Assembly (NCBI GenBank): GCA_003229495.1
Contig: QIEB01000548.1
Coordinates: 1 to 17,177, forward strand
Direction of reading: 5' to 3'
Origin: Flammeovirgaceae bacterium
GTDB taxonomy: Bacteria; Bacteroidota; Bacteroidia; Cytophagales; Cyclobacteriaceae
Length of the DNA stretch: 17,177 bases
The first letter of the stretch is position 1. Each line of letters opens with the position of its first letter. The notes under the pieces were generated by a model, which ran no database searches, was not told the DNA's origin, and was given only the letters and a program-made list of their open reading frames with translations. This document shows, piece by piece, positions 1-6,040 of this stretch. Made by a program: the position numbers and the translations under genes.

Positions 1-129
1 TTAAAAAAGGGCTCACATGCTCAACGCCTGGCAGGGTTTGAGAACCACCGGGATCTGGATTTTTGCATCCAAATGGACAAATACCACCTCAACGCGATCT
101 ACCGCAATGGCAGATTATATAAGGTCTAA
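1..129 (+). CDS. Probable 2-phosphosulfolactate phosphatase (ComB), C-terminal fragment
   Basis: The first 42 codons of the window are open on the + strand and end in TAA at 127-129, so this is the 3' end of a gene that starts outside. The fragment carries SHAQRLAG, then a D-L-D-F-C-I stretch and a short tail ending in GRLYKV. From memory this resembles the end of bacterial ComB-family proteins, where SHAxRL is followed by xDIxFCL and a final short strand. ComB hydrolyses 2-phosphosulfolactate to sulfolactate; in Bacteroidota its physiological role is unclear. The catalytic part is not in the window. The stop is separated by one base from the stop of the convergent mazG-like gene. The call rests on a short tail and is tentative; that it is a coding 3' end is better supported than the family name. 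Confidence 0.5.
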   Translation, partial: LKKGSHAQRLAGFENHRDLDFCIQMDKYHLNAIYRNGRLYKV

Positions 130-130
130 A

Positions 131-457
131 TTAATGGAGTTTCTGGTTGTCCTTATGCCTGTTTGCATCTCTGCCACTCTTTTTAAGCAAATTTTTCTCT
201 AAAGCGGAAGTAAGGTCTACGCCCGTCTGATTCGCCAGGCAAATAAGCACCCATAGTACATCCGCCATTTCATCACCCAGATCATGATCCTTTTGGGGAT
301 TTTTAAACGATTGTTCTCCATAGATTCTTGCCATGAGCCTGGCGAGCTCACCAACCTCCTCCATCAACAGGGACATGTTAGTCAATTCATTGAAATACCG
401 AACACCGGTAGTGGTGATCCACAGATCAATTTTTTTCTGGGCTTCAGCAATGGTCAT
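131..457 (-). CDS. MazG-like nucleotide pyrophosphohydrolase
   Basis: The 108-residue protein is an all-alpha NTP pyrophosphohydrolase of the MazG superfamily, which hydrolyses (deoxy)nucleoside triphosphates to monophosphate and pyrophosphate and is usually seen as a pool-cleaning enzyme. The metal-binding signature is visible: EEVGE at residues 33-37 and the paired ExxD in DEMAD at residues 62-66, followed by a hydrophobic helix (VLWVLICLANQTGVDL). The length fits the single-domain, dimeric type rather than the two-domain MazG of E. coli. It starts at ATG 457, 11 bases after the dtd stop, as the last gene of a four-gene minus-strand run. Family assignment is secure; the preferred substrate cannot be read from sequence. 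It ends one base from the stop of the opposing comB-like gene. Confidence 0.9.
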   Translation of the reverse strand: MTIAEAQKKIDLWITTTGVRYFNELTNMSLLMEEVGELARLMARIYGEQSFKNPQKDHDLGDEMADVLWVLICLANQTGVDLTSALEKNLLKKSGRDANRHKDNQKLH

Positions 458-468
458 AGTTATGTAGT

Positions 469-921
469 CTACTTTTTATCTTTGGTATCGATGATAATGG
501 TTACCGGTCCGTCATTTACCAGGGATACCTGCATATCAGCGCCAAATTTTCCTTGAGCAATGTCCCTCCCTAATGTCTCTCTGCACTCTTTTAAAAAACA
601 CTCATATAGTGGCTCAGCTACCTCCGGTTTGGCCGCCTTAATATAAGATGGACGATTCCCCTTTTTGGTACTGGCATGTAAAGTGAATTGGCTTACCACC
701 AGAAGATCACCAGCTACCTCGCACAATGACAAATTCATAACACCTGCGGTATCGTTAAAAATTCTTAAAGCAATAATTTTTCTAACCAGCCACTGGATAT
801 CCTCCTTTCCATCAGCGCCTTCTATACCCAAAAGTATCAAAAGACCTTTCCCAATAGTAGCGGCCACCTGACTGTCTATGCGAACCTCAGCTCTGGAAAC
901 CCGTTGAATTACCGCGATCAA
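469..921 (-). CDS. dtd: D-aminoacyl-tRNA deacylase
   Basis: The 150-residue protein matches Dtd, which removes D-amino acids (and glycine from tRNA-Ala) mischarged onto tRNA. The diagnostic motifs are present: SQFTL at residues 77-81, GNRPS at 88-92 and NDGPVT at 136-141, where Gly138-Pro139 is the cross-subunit Gly-cisPro pair that enforces chiral selection. Length is normal for the family. The start appears to be TTG at 921: the family N-terminus (IAVIQRVSRAEV) begins immediately after it, and the frame upstream has no ATG. It lies 17 bases after the DUF1232 stop and 11 bases before mazG, so it is probably cotranscribed with both. The product is cytoplasmic. The identity is very secure; only the TTG start is unusual. 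Confidence 0.96.
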   Translation of the reverse strand: MIAVIQRVSRAEVRIDSQVAATIGKGLLILLGIEGADGKEDIQWLVRKIIALRIFNDTAGVMNLSLCEVAGDLLVVSQFTLHASTKKGNRPSYIKAAKPEVAEPLYECFLKECRETLGRDIAQGKFGADMQVSLVNDGPVTIIIDTKDKK

Positions 922-933
922 TGGTAGATGGCC

Positions 934-952
934 AATTGTTAATTGTTAATTG
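934..952. repeat. AATTGTT direct repeat at a gene end
   Basis: The heptamer AATTGTT is repeated twice and followed by AATTG, spanning the stop codon of the DUF1232 gene. A similar AATTGTTAAT occurs at the end of the upstream membrane-protein gene (about 1360-1369). This is a short low-complexity repeat with no assigned role. Confidence 0.6.
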
Positions 953-1349
953 AATTCTCCCAAGTCTGAAAGGCCATCACATCTTCTTTGAACCGGTGAA
1001 AGATCATCAGTATTATAGTGAAGTCATCCAGGTATCCGGTGACCGGAATGAAATCCGGTATCAGGTCCAATGGTGTAATAAAATAGATCAAAGCCGCGGC
1101 TATCATCAAAATGGTAACCCAGGGAACTGCCTGGTATTGTCCCGTTCCAAATGCCCGAAGCATTCGAATGAATGTCTTAATTGTGCTAATAATTCCATTA
1201 AGTTCGACCTTTCCTATCTCCAGATTGTCTATCTTCTCTCTGGATGCCTTCAGCAGTTTGGACACTCGTTGAGGATCATTAAGTACGTTTCCGGCCTTTT
1301 TTTTGGCTTTACGAAAGCTAGTGGTTTCCTTTTCCTTATTTTTGCTCAT
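939..1349 (-). CDS. DUF1232 (YkvA-type) membrane protein
   Basis: The 136-residue protein has a very basic, lysine-rich N-terminus (residues 1-35), then a hydrophobic segment around residues 76-92 followed by the DUF1232 hallmark PLDLIPDFIPVTGYLDD at about 93-109. That motif defines a widespread family of small membrane-associated proteins (B. subtilis YkvA) with no established biochemical function. The start is ATG 1349, 15 bases after the stop of the upstream membrane-protein gene. The end of the gene lies in short AATTGTT direct repeats. The family call is clear; function is unknown. Confidence 0.88.
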   Translation of the reverse strand: MSKNKEKETTSFRKAKKKAGNVLNDPQRVSKLLKASREKIDNLEIGKVELNGIISTIKTFIRMLRAFGTGQYQAVPWVTILMIAAALIYFITPLDLIPDFIPVTGYLDDFTIILMIFHRFKEDVMAFQTWENSINN

Positions 1350-1364
1350 TTCCGGGTATAATTG

Positions 1365-1886
1365 TTAATATAACGTCCTGACTTCCTCTTTTATTTGGGA
1401 CAATGCAATGGTAGTTGGGTCTGCTTTTCTTTCGAGCATCTTCTCAAAAATACGTTTGGCCAGATCCAGGCTTTTGCCATCTGCAGGTATACCTTCTGCT
1501 GATTGATTTACCACAGCGATAATTTCTTCTTTGGCACCTTTTACCAGGTTCCAGGCGTTATCACTTATGTAAATCTGTTGACTTAAATTATGGTTGTATT
1601 CCTCCCTGATGTCGCTAACCAGCGCCTGATGAAATTGGCCGGCTGAAAACGAATTGTCCCTGACCCTGACTACCAGATTATTTGGGGATATCCGCTCCAG
1701 CAGTAAACTTATCCTTTCATACGCCTGTAAGCGCAACGGAAGGATCACTTCCATGTTTTTTGATTTAATCTCAATTTGTGCTTTATCCAATTCTTTTTGA
1801 ACAAAGGACTTAACTACCAGGTACATCCCATATAGTACCGCGGCCGCTGGAATTAATAGTTTGGCAAATTCAAGGAGGGTGGTCAT
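1365..1886 (-). CDS. Uncharacterised single-TM protein (DUF7935-like)
   Basis: The 173-residue protein has one N-terminal transmembrane segment (about residues 9-28, LLIPAAAVLYGMYLVVKSF) followed by a charged soluble region that is mainly helical by eye, including KAQIEIKSKNMEVILPLRLQ, which looks like a stalk or coiled coil. It resembles an uncharacterised family I recall as DUF7935, common in Bacteroidota; that name is from memory. The topology suggests an inner-membrane anchor with a cytoplasmic domain. It is the first gene of the run leading to DUF1232, dtd and mazG. The start at ATG 1886 is followed by a sensible TM segment. On its coding strand the sequence just before the ATG is TTTC preceded by (TCAC)n repeats, so there is no Shine-Dalgarno sequence and the microsatellite forms the leader. 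Confidence 0.75.
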   Translation of the reverse strand: MTTLLEFAKLLIPAAAVLYGMYLVVKSFVQKELDKAQIEIKSKNMEVILPLRLQAYERISLLLERISPNNLVVRVRDNSFSAGQFHQALVSDIREEYNHNLSQQIYISDNAWNLVKGAKEEIIAVVNQSAEGIPADGKSLDLAKRIFEKMLERKADPTTIALSQIKEEVRTLY

Positions 1887-1890
1887 GAAA

Positions 1891-2034
1891 GTGAGTGAGT
1901 GAGTGAGTGAGTGAGTGAGTTAGTTAGTGAGTTAGTGAGTTAGTGAGTTAGTGAGTTAGTGAGTGAGTGAGTGAGTGAGTGAGTGAGTGAGTGAGTGAGT
2001 GAGTGAGTTTGTGAGTTTGTGAGTTTGTGAGTTT
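1891..2034. repeat. 144-bp GTNA/GTTT tetranucleotide microsatellite
   Basis: The array holds 36 consecutive 4-base units. By eye it is ordered into blocks: seven GTGA units (1891-1918); a block alternating GTTA with GTGA (1919-1958, with two GTTA at its start); twelve uninterrupted GTGA units (1959-2006); and a block alternating GTTT with GTGA (2007-2034). The alternating blocks therefore form 8-bp higher-order repeats. On the + strand GTGA repeats have stops in all frames; on the minus strand pure TCAC repeats are open in all frames but lack a start. The array ends four bases from the ATG of the minus-strand membrane-protein gene. Tetranucleotide tracts of this kind are typical slipped-strand mutation (contingency) sites in other bacteria; regulation here is inference. 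Confidence 0.97.
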
Positions 2035-2050
2035 GAATTTCGTTTTGCTG

Positions 2051-2058
2051 TATTTTTG
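2051..2058 (+). promoter_or_regulatory. Candidate Bacteroidota -7 promoter element
   Basis: The octamer TATTTTTG matches the Bacteroidota sigma-factor -7 consensus TAnnTTTG exactly and lies 55 bases upstream of the ATG of the broken HesB-like gene. TTTG tetramers that could serve as -33 elements occur at 2024-2027 and 2032-2035 within the GTTT units of the adjacent microsatellite; their spacings to the -7 element are 23 and 15 bases. This is motif matching only. Confidence 0.4.
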
Positions 2059-2112
2059 ATCTGAAGATAACTATTATTGTCAATACTTTGAAAATTATCA
2101 GAAACTGCCGGC

Positions 2113-2390
2113 ATGGATAATCCAGTAACTATTACAGATAAGGCCTTTCAAGAAATTTGCAAAATAAAAACCACCAAGAAAATAGGCGTGGCGGTTGTGC
2201 CGGCGTTACCTATTTACTGGGATTTGATAAAGCGGCCACTGATGATGGGACTTTTGAACTTAATGGGCTTCAGGTACATATTTCCAAAAAGCATACCATG
2301 TACGTAGTGGGACTGACGTTGGATTATTATGAAGGTCCCGACACCAGAGGGTTTATGTTCTCACATCCCGATCATCCTGAGTCTATTTAG
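2113..2390 (+). pseudogene. Broken HesB/IscA-type iron-sulfur carrier gene
   Basis: The 5' part from ATG 2113 encodes a typical family N-terminus (NPVTITDKAFQEICKI), but this frame loses homology after KKIGV. The homology resumes one frame later with RGGCAGVTYLLGFDK from about 2186 and runs to TAG at 2388-2390, including ISKKHTMYVVG and DYYEGPDTRGFMF. Family members normally have about eight more residues (IPxGYGLR-like) before the glycine-rich loop, so the junction near 2178-2190 looks like a small deletion that also shifts the frame. The first metal-ligand Cys (GGCAG) remains, but the usual C-terminal CGC pair is missing: the protein would end in HPDHPESI. An internal TTG at 2157 could start the second part but is unlikely. 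The 3' end overlaps the convergent folB by 8 bases. A sequencing or assembly error is possible. Confidence 0.75.
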
Positions 2391-2745
2391 GTCTATTCTC
2401 AGTTAAAGTAACCCGGGCTTCCTTACAAACACCTCCAATAGGTGGATTGAACTTTGAAATACTGACTTCCACCCATTGAACCTGAAGAAATTCCTGAAAA
2501 ATTGATTGGATAATTTCATAGCCGATATGTTCCAGGAGTCTTGCACGTACCTGCATATTCTCTCTAACGATCATGTACAAGGCTTCGTAATTGACTGTCT
2601 GGGACAACTCATCTTCCACCGCCGCCGCTTTCAAATCCGCTTTTACCGTAACATCAACTGAATATTTATTGCCTACCTTTTGCTCTTCGTCATAATAGCC
2701 GTGATAGGCAAAGAATTCCAGTCCCTCAAGTGACACCAACCCCAT
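2383..2745 (-). CDS. folB: Dihydroneopterin aldolase
   Basis: The 120-residue protein is FolB, which cleaves 7,8-dihydroneopterin to 6-hydroxymethyl-7,8-dihydropterin and glycolaldehyde in folate synthesis. Family features in order are LEFFAYHGYYDEEQKVGN near the N-terminus, VNYEALY around residue 53, LLEHIGYEI around residues 70-78 with the pterin-binding Glu, and SKFNPPIGG near residue 100 with the catalytic Lys. Length is normal. The start is ATG 2745, 11 bases after the DivIVA-like gene, suggesting cotranscription. The cytoplasmic enzyme forms octamers in other species. Its 3' end overlaps the broken HesB-like gene by 8 bases. Identity is secure. Confidence 0.94.
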   Translation of the reverse strand: MGLVSLEGLEFFAYHGYYDEEQKVGNKYSVDVTVKADLKAAAVEDELSQTVNYEALYMIVRENMQVRARLLEHIGYEIIQSIFQEFLQVQWVEVSISKFNPPIGGVCKEARVTLTENRPK

Positions 2746-2756
2746 GATTCCTTGCT

Positions 2757-3482
2757 TTAATCCAGGGTATCAAAAAATGACCCTTCTTCTTTTGAGGGCT
2801 CTGCTTTAGGGAGGGCGCGATTATTTTCGAGCTTCTCCCCGGTGGTACTGGTGGTTGGACTTCTTGAAGATTTTTGAGAGGTTATATCAGGTGTGGCCTC
2901 AAAACTATAGGATACCTTAGTGACTTTTTTGGCCTTTTTTACAATTTCATCGATAGAAAATTTTTCGTGATCACCCCTGGCTTTTGACGCCTGTTCAAGG
3001 AAACCTTCAGCTGTATTCTTAACTTCACGAAGGAGGTTGTCACGCTGTTGCTGAAGCTGGTGATAATTTTCCTCGATCTTTTTTACTTCCTCCTGAAGTT
3101 CATCAAGTATCTCTCTGGCATTATGTTCCGCCTCTTCCAACATTGAACTTGCTTTAGATTCGGATTCACTCATAAGGGCATCAACATTCATTTGAGTTTC
3201 TTTCATATGAAGTTCAGCAGTCTTGTTGGCTTGTTCAATCATATTAGCCCCAGTATCTTCGGCAGTCTTGAGGGTTTTAAAAAGGGAATTTTCAATTTCC
3301 CTGAGCTTGGCAATTTCTTTTTCAGCCGACTCTAGTTTTATGGTCAACTCTTTATTTTCGTCCATCACTTTTTCCCAAGCCTGGGACAACGATACCAGAA
3401 ATGCATTGACATCATCTTTGTCATATCCTCTGAATACCTTTTCAAAGGATTTTTTGCGAATTTCTAAGGGAGTAATTTTCAT
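2757..3482 (-). CDS. DivIVA-domain coiled-coil protein
   Basis: The 241-residue protein begins with a DivIVA N-terminal domain: MKITPLEIRKKSFEKVFRGY followed by DKDDVNAFLVSLSQAWEKV. The ITPLEIR and F-x-x-x-RGYDxxDVNxFL pattern is the membrane-curvature and lipid-binding module. Residues about 35-165 are a long heptad-like coiled coil rich in Glu, Lys and Leu. A disordered, Ser/Thr-rich tail follows, ending in acidic SFFDTLD, which may be a short interaction motif. In Firmicutes and Actinobacteria DivIVA proteins mark cell poles and septa; in Bacteroidota the role is not established. It starts at ATG 3482, 3 bases after the WD40 stop, and is followed by folB after 11 bases, so the three form an apparent operon. 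Confidence 0.88.
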   Translation of the reverse strand: MKITPLEIRKKSFEKVFRGYDKDDVNAFLVSLSQAWEKVMDENKELTIKLESAEKEIAKLREIENSLFKTLKTAEDTGANMIEQANKTAELHMKETQMNVDALMSESESKASSMLEEAEHNAREILDELQEEVKKIEENYHQLQQQRDNLLREVKNTAEGFLEQASKARGDHEKFSIDEIVKKAKKVTKVSYSFEATPDITSQKSSRSPTTSTTGEKLENNRALPKAEPSKEEGSFFDTLD

Positions 3483-3485
3483 ATT

Positions 3486-4412
3486 CTATGTTTTTAGGTC
3501 CCAGATGCTGATGGTTCGATCGTCACTGCAGCTTGCCAATTGCATTTTGTAAGGAGACCAATATAATTTATTAACGGAAGTGCCATGACCCGCGTATCGG
3601 TCCTTATCAATTACTTTCAATAATTTAAACTCATGGGCATTCCATACTTTAATGGACTTGTCCATACTGCAAGTTACGAAAAGCTGGCCATTTGGGCTAA
3701 ATTCCAAGTGATTTATGGCAAACATGTGGGCCGCCACCGATTCCTTTAAAGAGTAGTTATCCTCGATGTTCCACACCTTCAAATATGCGTCCCGTCCACC
3801 ACTAAGCAGCAGTGGTTGCTTAGGATGGTAGGCAACGGTAAATACAGAATTTGTATGACCTGCCAGCTCATGTTTTAGCCGGCAGGTATTTAAATCGAAA
3901 ATTCTTACCATATGATCGCTATAGCCCACCGCGAATTCCTCTGACCGGACATTGATACTTATACACCGCGCACTTTTGATTGAATGGTTCAATTGTTCAA
4001 CTATTCGTAATTCTTCTAGATCAATAACGTAAACACTACCATCTGCGGTGGAAGCAAAAAGATGATTGCCGTTATATTTTAGATCAAAAATTTCAGATTT
4101 CGAAAGAGACAGGGAACCCACTTCATCATTCTTCAAAAGATCAATTACATGAATTCCCTGAAAATTCTGCCCCACAATTAGCTGGTGCTTATCTTTAATA
4201 TATTGAAGCGCATAGACAGAGTTAGGCAGGTTGACCACTAAATGGCCCTCATCAGGTTTGTCAAAATCCCATCGTACTACCATGCCATCTCCAGCCCCTG
4301 AAAAGAACGAGGACTTACCATCTGCAGGCTCCAAAGTATAGACAGCATCTTTGTGACCAAGAAAAGTATGTAATTTATTTACCTGAATTCCCGACATCCC
4401 AATGCTATACAT
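3486..4412 (-). CDS. WD40 repeat beta-propeller protein
   Basis: This protein of about 308 residues has no visible signal peptide and consists almost entirely of WD40 blades. Recognisable ones include a first GHKDAVYTL unit ending VVRWDF, then units ending VYVIDL and MVRIFDL, GHTNSVFTV ending LKVWNI, AHMFAINHLEF ending IKVWNA, and GHGTSVNKL ending ISIWDL. With one degenerate unit this gives about seven blades, enough for a closed propeller. Such proteins are scaffolds; no enzymatic residues are expected. The start may be ATG 4412 or, more likely by my recollection of homologues (MSxIQVxKxHT), ATG 4397. It leads the tight run with the DivIVA-like gene and folB and is divergent from the phosphopantetheinyl transferase. 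The partner is unknown; the DivIVA-like protein is an obvious candidate from position only. Confidence 0.9.
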   Translation of the reverse strand: MYSIGMSGIQVNKLHTFLGHKDAVYTLEPADGKSSFFSGAGDGMVVRWDFDKPDEGHLVVNLPNSVYALQYIKDKHQLIVGQNFQGIHVIDLLKNDEVGSLSLSKSEIFDLKYNGNHLFASTADGSVYVIDLEELRIVEQLNHSIKSARCISINVRSEEFAVGYSDHMVRIFDLNTCRLKHELAGHTNSVFTVAYHPKQPLLLSGGRDAYLKVWNIEDNYSLKESVAAHMFAINHLEFSPNGQLFVTCSMDKSIKVWNAHEFKLLKVIDKDRYAGHGTSVNKLYWSPYKMQLASCSDDRTISIWDLKT

Positions 4413-4474
4413 TGCTGAAATTTCTCTAATTTATCATAATTACCCTAATTTGAGTTGAAACTTGATAGTTGATT

Positions 4475-5107
4475 ATGCCCCTATTCCAAGTTGAGGCCAT
4501 TGGGAAGCACTCCAATTGGTCTTTATGGCAAATTGAAGAAACCATAGAGGAACTTTGGCAGGAATTAAATCCTACCGCTGAGGCGCAATTTGAGTACCAA
4601 CATATACATCATCATCAAAAAAAATTAGAGTGGCTGGCCTCAAGGCTGGTTATCAAACAGCTGGTGGAACACCTGGGAGAATCGTTCGTTGGAATTTATA
4701 AAGATGCTTTTGGAAAGCCCCATTTACACAAACTCCCCTTTCATATTTCCATTGCCCACTGTTTCCCATTAGCAGTAGGGGCCATTCACCATACCCATTC
4801 AATTGGTATTGATATTGAACGGCCACGGAACAAGTTGCTGAGGATAAGAGACCGGTTTCTCAACCAGCAAGAAGCTGCTGCTGCAGGTACTGACCTGGAT
4901 ACTCTTTGTAAATTCTGGGCCAGCAAGGAAGTCCTCTATAAGATTTACGGAAGAAAGAAACTTATTTTCAGGGAACATATGGCAGTTTTGGAAAATTTTG
5001 ATCATCCAGGTCAATTAGTGGGAAGTATTGACTACCAGGGATTTCTAGAATCCTACTCTATTCATATTGATCAGTTCGATGGGCATTTGATAGCGTATAA
5101 TTTATAG
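4475..5107 (+). CDS. 4'-phosphopantetheinyl transferase, Sfp type
   Basis: The 210-residue protein transfers the phosphopantetheine arm of CoA onto a serine of carrier proteins (acyl carrier protein, or PKS/NRPS carriers). The family motifs are present: SIGIDIE at residues 109-115 with the Mg-binding Asp and Glu, and FWASKEVLYK at 147-156 with the catalytic Glu and Lys. The N-terminal half (HISIAHCFPLAVGA around 90-103) is the pseudo-duplicated domain. I chose ATG 4475; a TTG two codons earlier is also possible. Length is typical for Sfp-type and longer than AcpS. No carrier-protein, PKS or NRPS gene is in the window, so it probably serves fatty-acid synthesis or a distant cluster. It is divergent from the WD40 gene across about 62-77 bases. 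Confidence 0.92.
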   Translation: MPLFQVEAIGKHSNWSLWQIEETIEELWQELNPTAEAQFEYQHIHHHQKKLEWLASRLVIKQLVEHLGESFVGIYKDAFGKPHLHKLPFHISIAHCFPLAVGAIHHTHSIGIDIERPRNKLLRIRDRFLNQQEAAAAGTDLDTLCKFWASKEVLYKIYGRKKLIFREHMAVLENFDHPGQLVGSIDYQGFLESYSIHIDQFDGHLIAYNL

Positions 5108-5130
5108 TTAGAAGTTTGCGAACTAACTTT
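5106..5130 (+). terminator. Weak inverted repeat after the transferase gene
   Basis: AGTTAG (5106-5111) pairs with CTAACT (5123-5128), and within it AGTT-TGCG-AACT can form a small alternative stem (5113-5124). Only three T residues follow. It overlaps the TAG stop. It is a weak candidate for intrinsic termination before the lar cluster. Confidence 0.25.
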
Positions 5131-5163
5131 CTGTCACAACAGATGCATCGTTGGACTCTTCCT

Positions 5164-5202
5164 CCTCGTATAACAAGTTAAATCATCTTGTACTATGCGA
5201 GG
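5164..5202 (+). promoter_or_regulatory. Imperfect hairpin or dyad upstream of larE
   Basis: CCTCGTATAACAAG (5164-5177) and CTTGTACTATGCGAGG (5187-5202) are near-complementary around a 9-base loop: CCTCG pairs with CGAGG, a T-G wobble and ATA/TAT follow, then a small bulge and ACAAG/CTTGT. It lies 37 bases before the larE ATG in the 132-base leader between the transferase and larE. No T-run follows, so it is not an obvious terminator. It could be a binding site for a regulator or an RNA element; both are inference. Confidence 0.4.
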
Positions 5203-5239
5203 TATATGATTAAATTCAAACTAACAATTAATATCACTA

Positions 5240-6040
5240 ATGTCATCAATCGCTGCCCTTGAATATTGGTTCGAAAAAACCCCCAAAGTTTTGGTGGCGC
5301 TTTCTGGAGGTGTAGATTCCTGCCTGGTGGCATTTCTTTCCCGAAGGTTTCTTGGAAAGGCTTTTGCACCTGCGGTGATTTCGGTTTCTGCCAGTCTGAA
5401 AAATAGTGACTTATTAACAGCTCGAAAATTTTGCAATAAATATGATATCCGTTTAGTAGAAATTCCGGGACAGGAAATCAATGATGAAAAATATTTGAGC
5501 AATCCTGTAAACCGTTGTTTTTATTGCAAATCTTCCCTTTACGCTTCTCTACAGGGTATGATAACAGCCGACAATTATTCAGGATATACCATTATCAATG
5601 GCAACAATTTAAGTGATACCGGAGATTACAGACCGGGAATAAAAGCGGCCCGTGACTACCGTGCCAGGAGCCCGTTGATAGAATGTGAAATTGAAAAAGA
5701 AGAAGTGCGAAGGCTGGCCAAATCACTGGACCTTTTTGTTTGGGATAAGCCGGCAAGTCCATGTTTGAGTAGTAGATTTCCTTATGGCGAAAGAATTTCA
5801 ACGGCCAAATTAGGACAAGTAGAACAAGCGGAGGATTATTTGATCAGCTTGGGATATTATGACTCCAGAGTCAGGTATTACGGAGATATGGCCAGGATAG
5901 AAGTGCCGTTCAATCAAGTTTCAAGATTGAAAAGTGATATGCCTGGTCTAAACAAATATTTTAGTGAAATTGGCTTCTCCGCATGCGAGGTTGATGAAGA
6001 AGGCCTGGTTTCAGGCAAATTAAACCGGAATGTGATCTAA
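5240..6040 (+). CDS. larE: NPN cofactor sulfurtransferase LarE
   Basis: The 266-residue protein is LarE, which adenylates and thiolates pyridinium-3,5-biscarboxylic acid mononucleotide, supplying the two sulfur atoms of the nickel-pincer nucleotide. The ATP pyrophosphatase P-loop SGGVDS is at residues 22-27, NRCFYCKSSLY follows mid-protein, and KPASPCLSSRF contains Cys175, which by motif and position corresponds to the sacrificial Cys176 of Lactobacillus plantarum LarE. No three-cysteine cluster like that of the Fe-S type LarE is evident, so this is probably the cysteine-sacrificing type. The ATG at 5240 gives the normal N-terminus. Its TAA overlaps the larB ATG by one base, implying translational coupling. 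Gene order here is E-B-C, unlike the larABCQE order of L. plantarum. Confidence 0.93.
   Translation: MSSIAALEYWFEKTPKVLVALSGGVDSCLVAFLSRRFLGKAFAPAVISVSASLKNSDLLTARKFCNKYDIRLVEIPGQEINDEKYLSNPVNRCFYCKSSLYASLQGMITADNYSGYTIINGNNLSDTGDYRPGIKAARDYRARSPLIECEIEKEEVRRLAKSLDLFVWDKPASPCLSSRFPYGERISTAKLGQVEQAEDYLISLGYYDSRVRYYGDMARIEVPFNQVSRLKSDMPGLNKYFSEIGFSACEVDEEGLVSGKLNRNVI

Noticed and set aside
1871..1905. A good AAGGAGG sequence followed by an ATG and five codons on the + strand at 1885
   Set aside because: It lies inside the coding sequence of the minus-strand membrane-protein gene and the reading stops at once in the GTGA repeat, so it is coincidental.
1891..2034. A CRISPR array or a repeat-encoded peptide
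   Set aside because: There are no spacers; units are four bases. The + strand has stops in all frames, and the minus strand lacks an initiation codon.
2157..2390. An independent short gene starting at TTG 2157
   Set aside because: The encoded sequence is only the C-terminal two thirds of the HesB/IscA family; the N-terminal part is encoded just upstream in another frame.
4412..4475. A promoter in the divergent WD40/transferase gap (TAATTTG)
   Set aside because: The match is one base short of TAnnTTTG and no -33 box is placed correctly, so it is not listed as a feature.
5221..5502. A 93-codon open frame antisense to larE
   Set aside because: It overlaps a fully recognised gene and its translation shows no domain; it looks like a by-product of coding bias.
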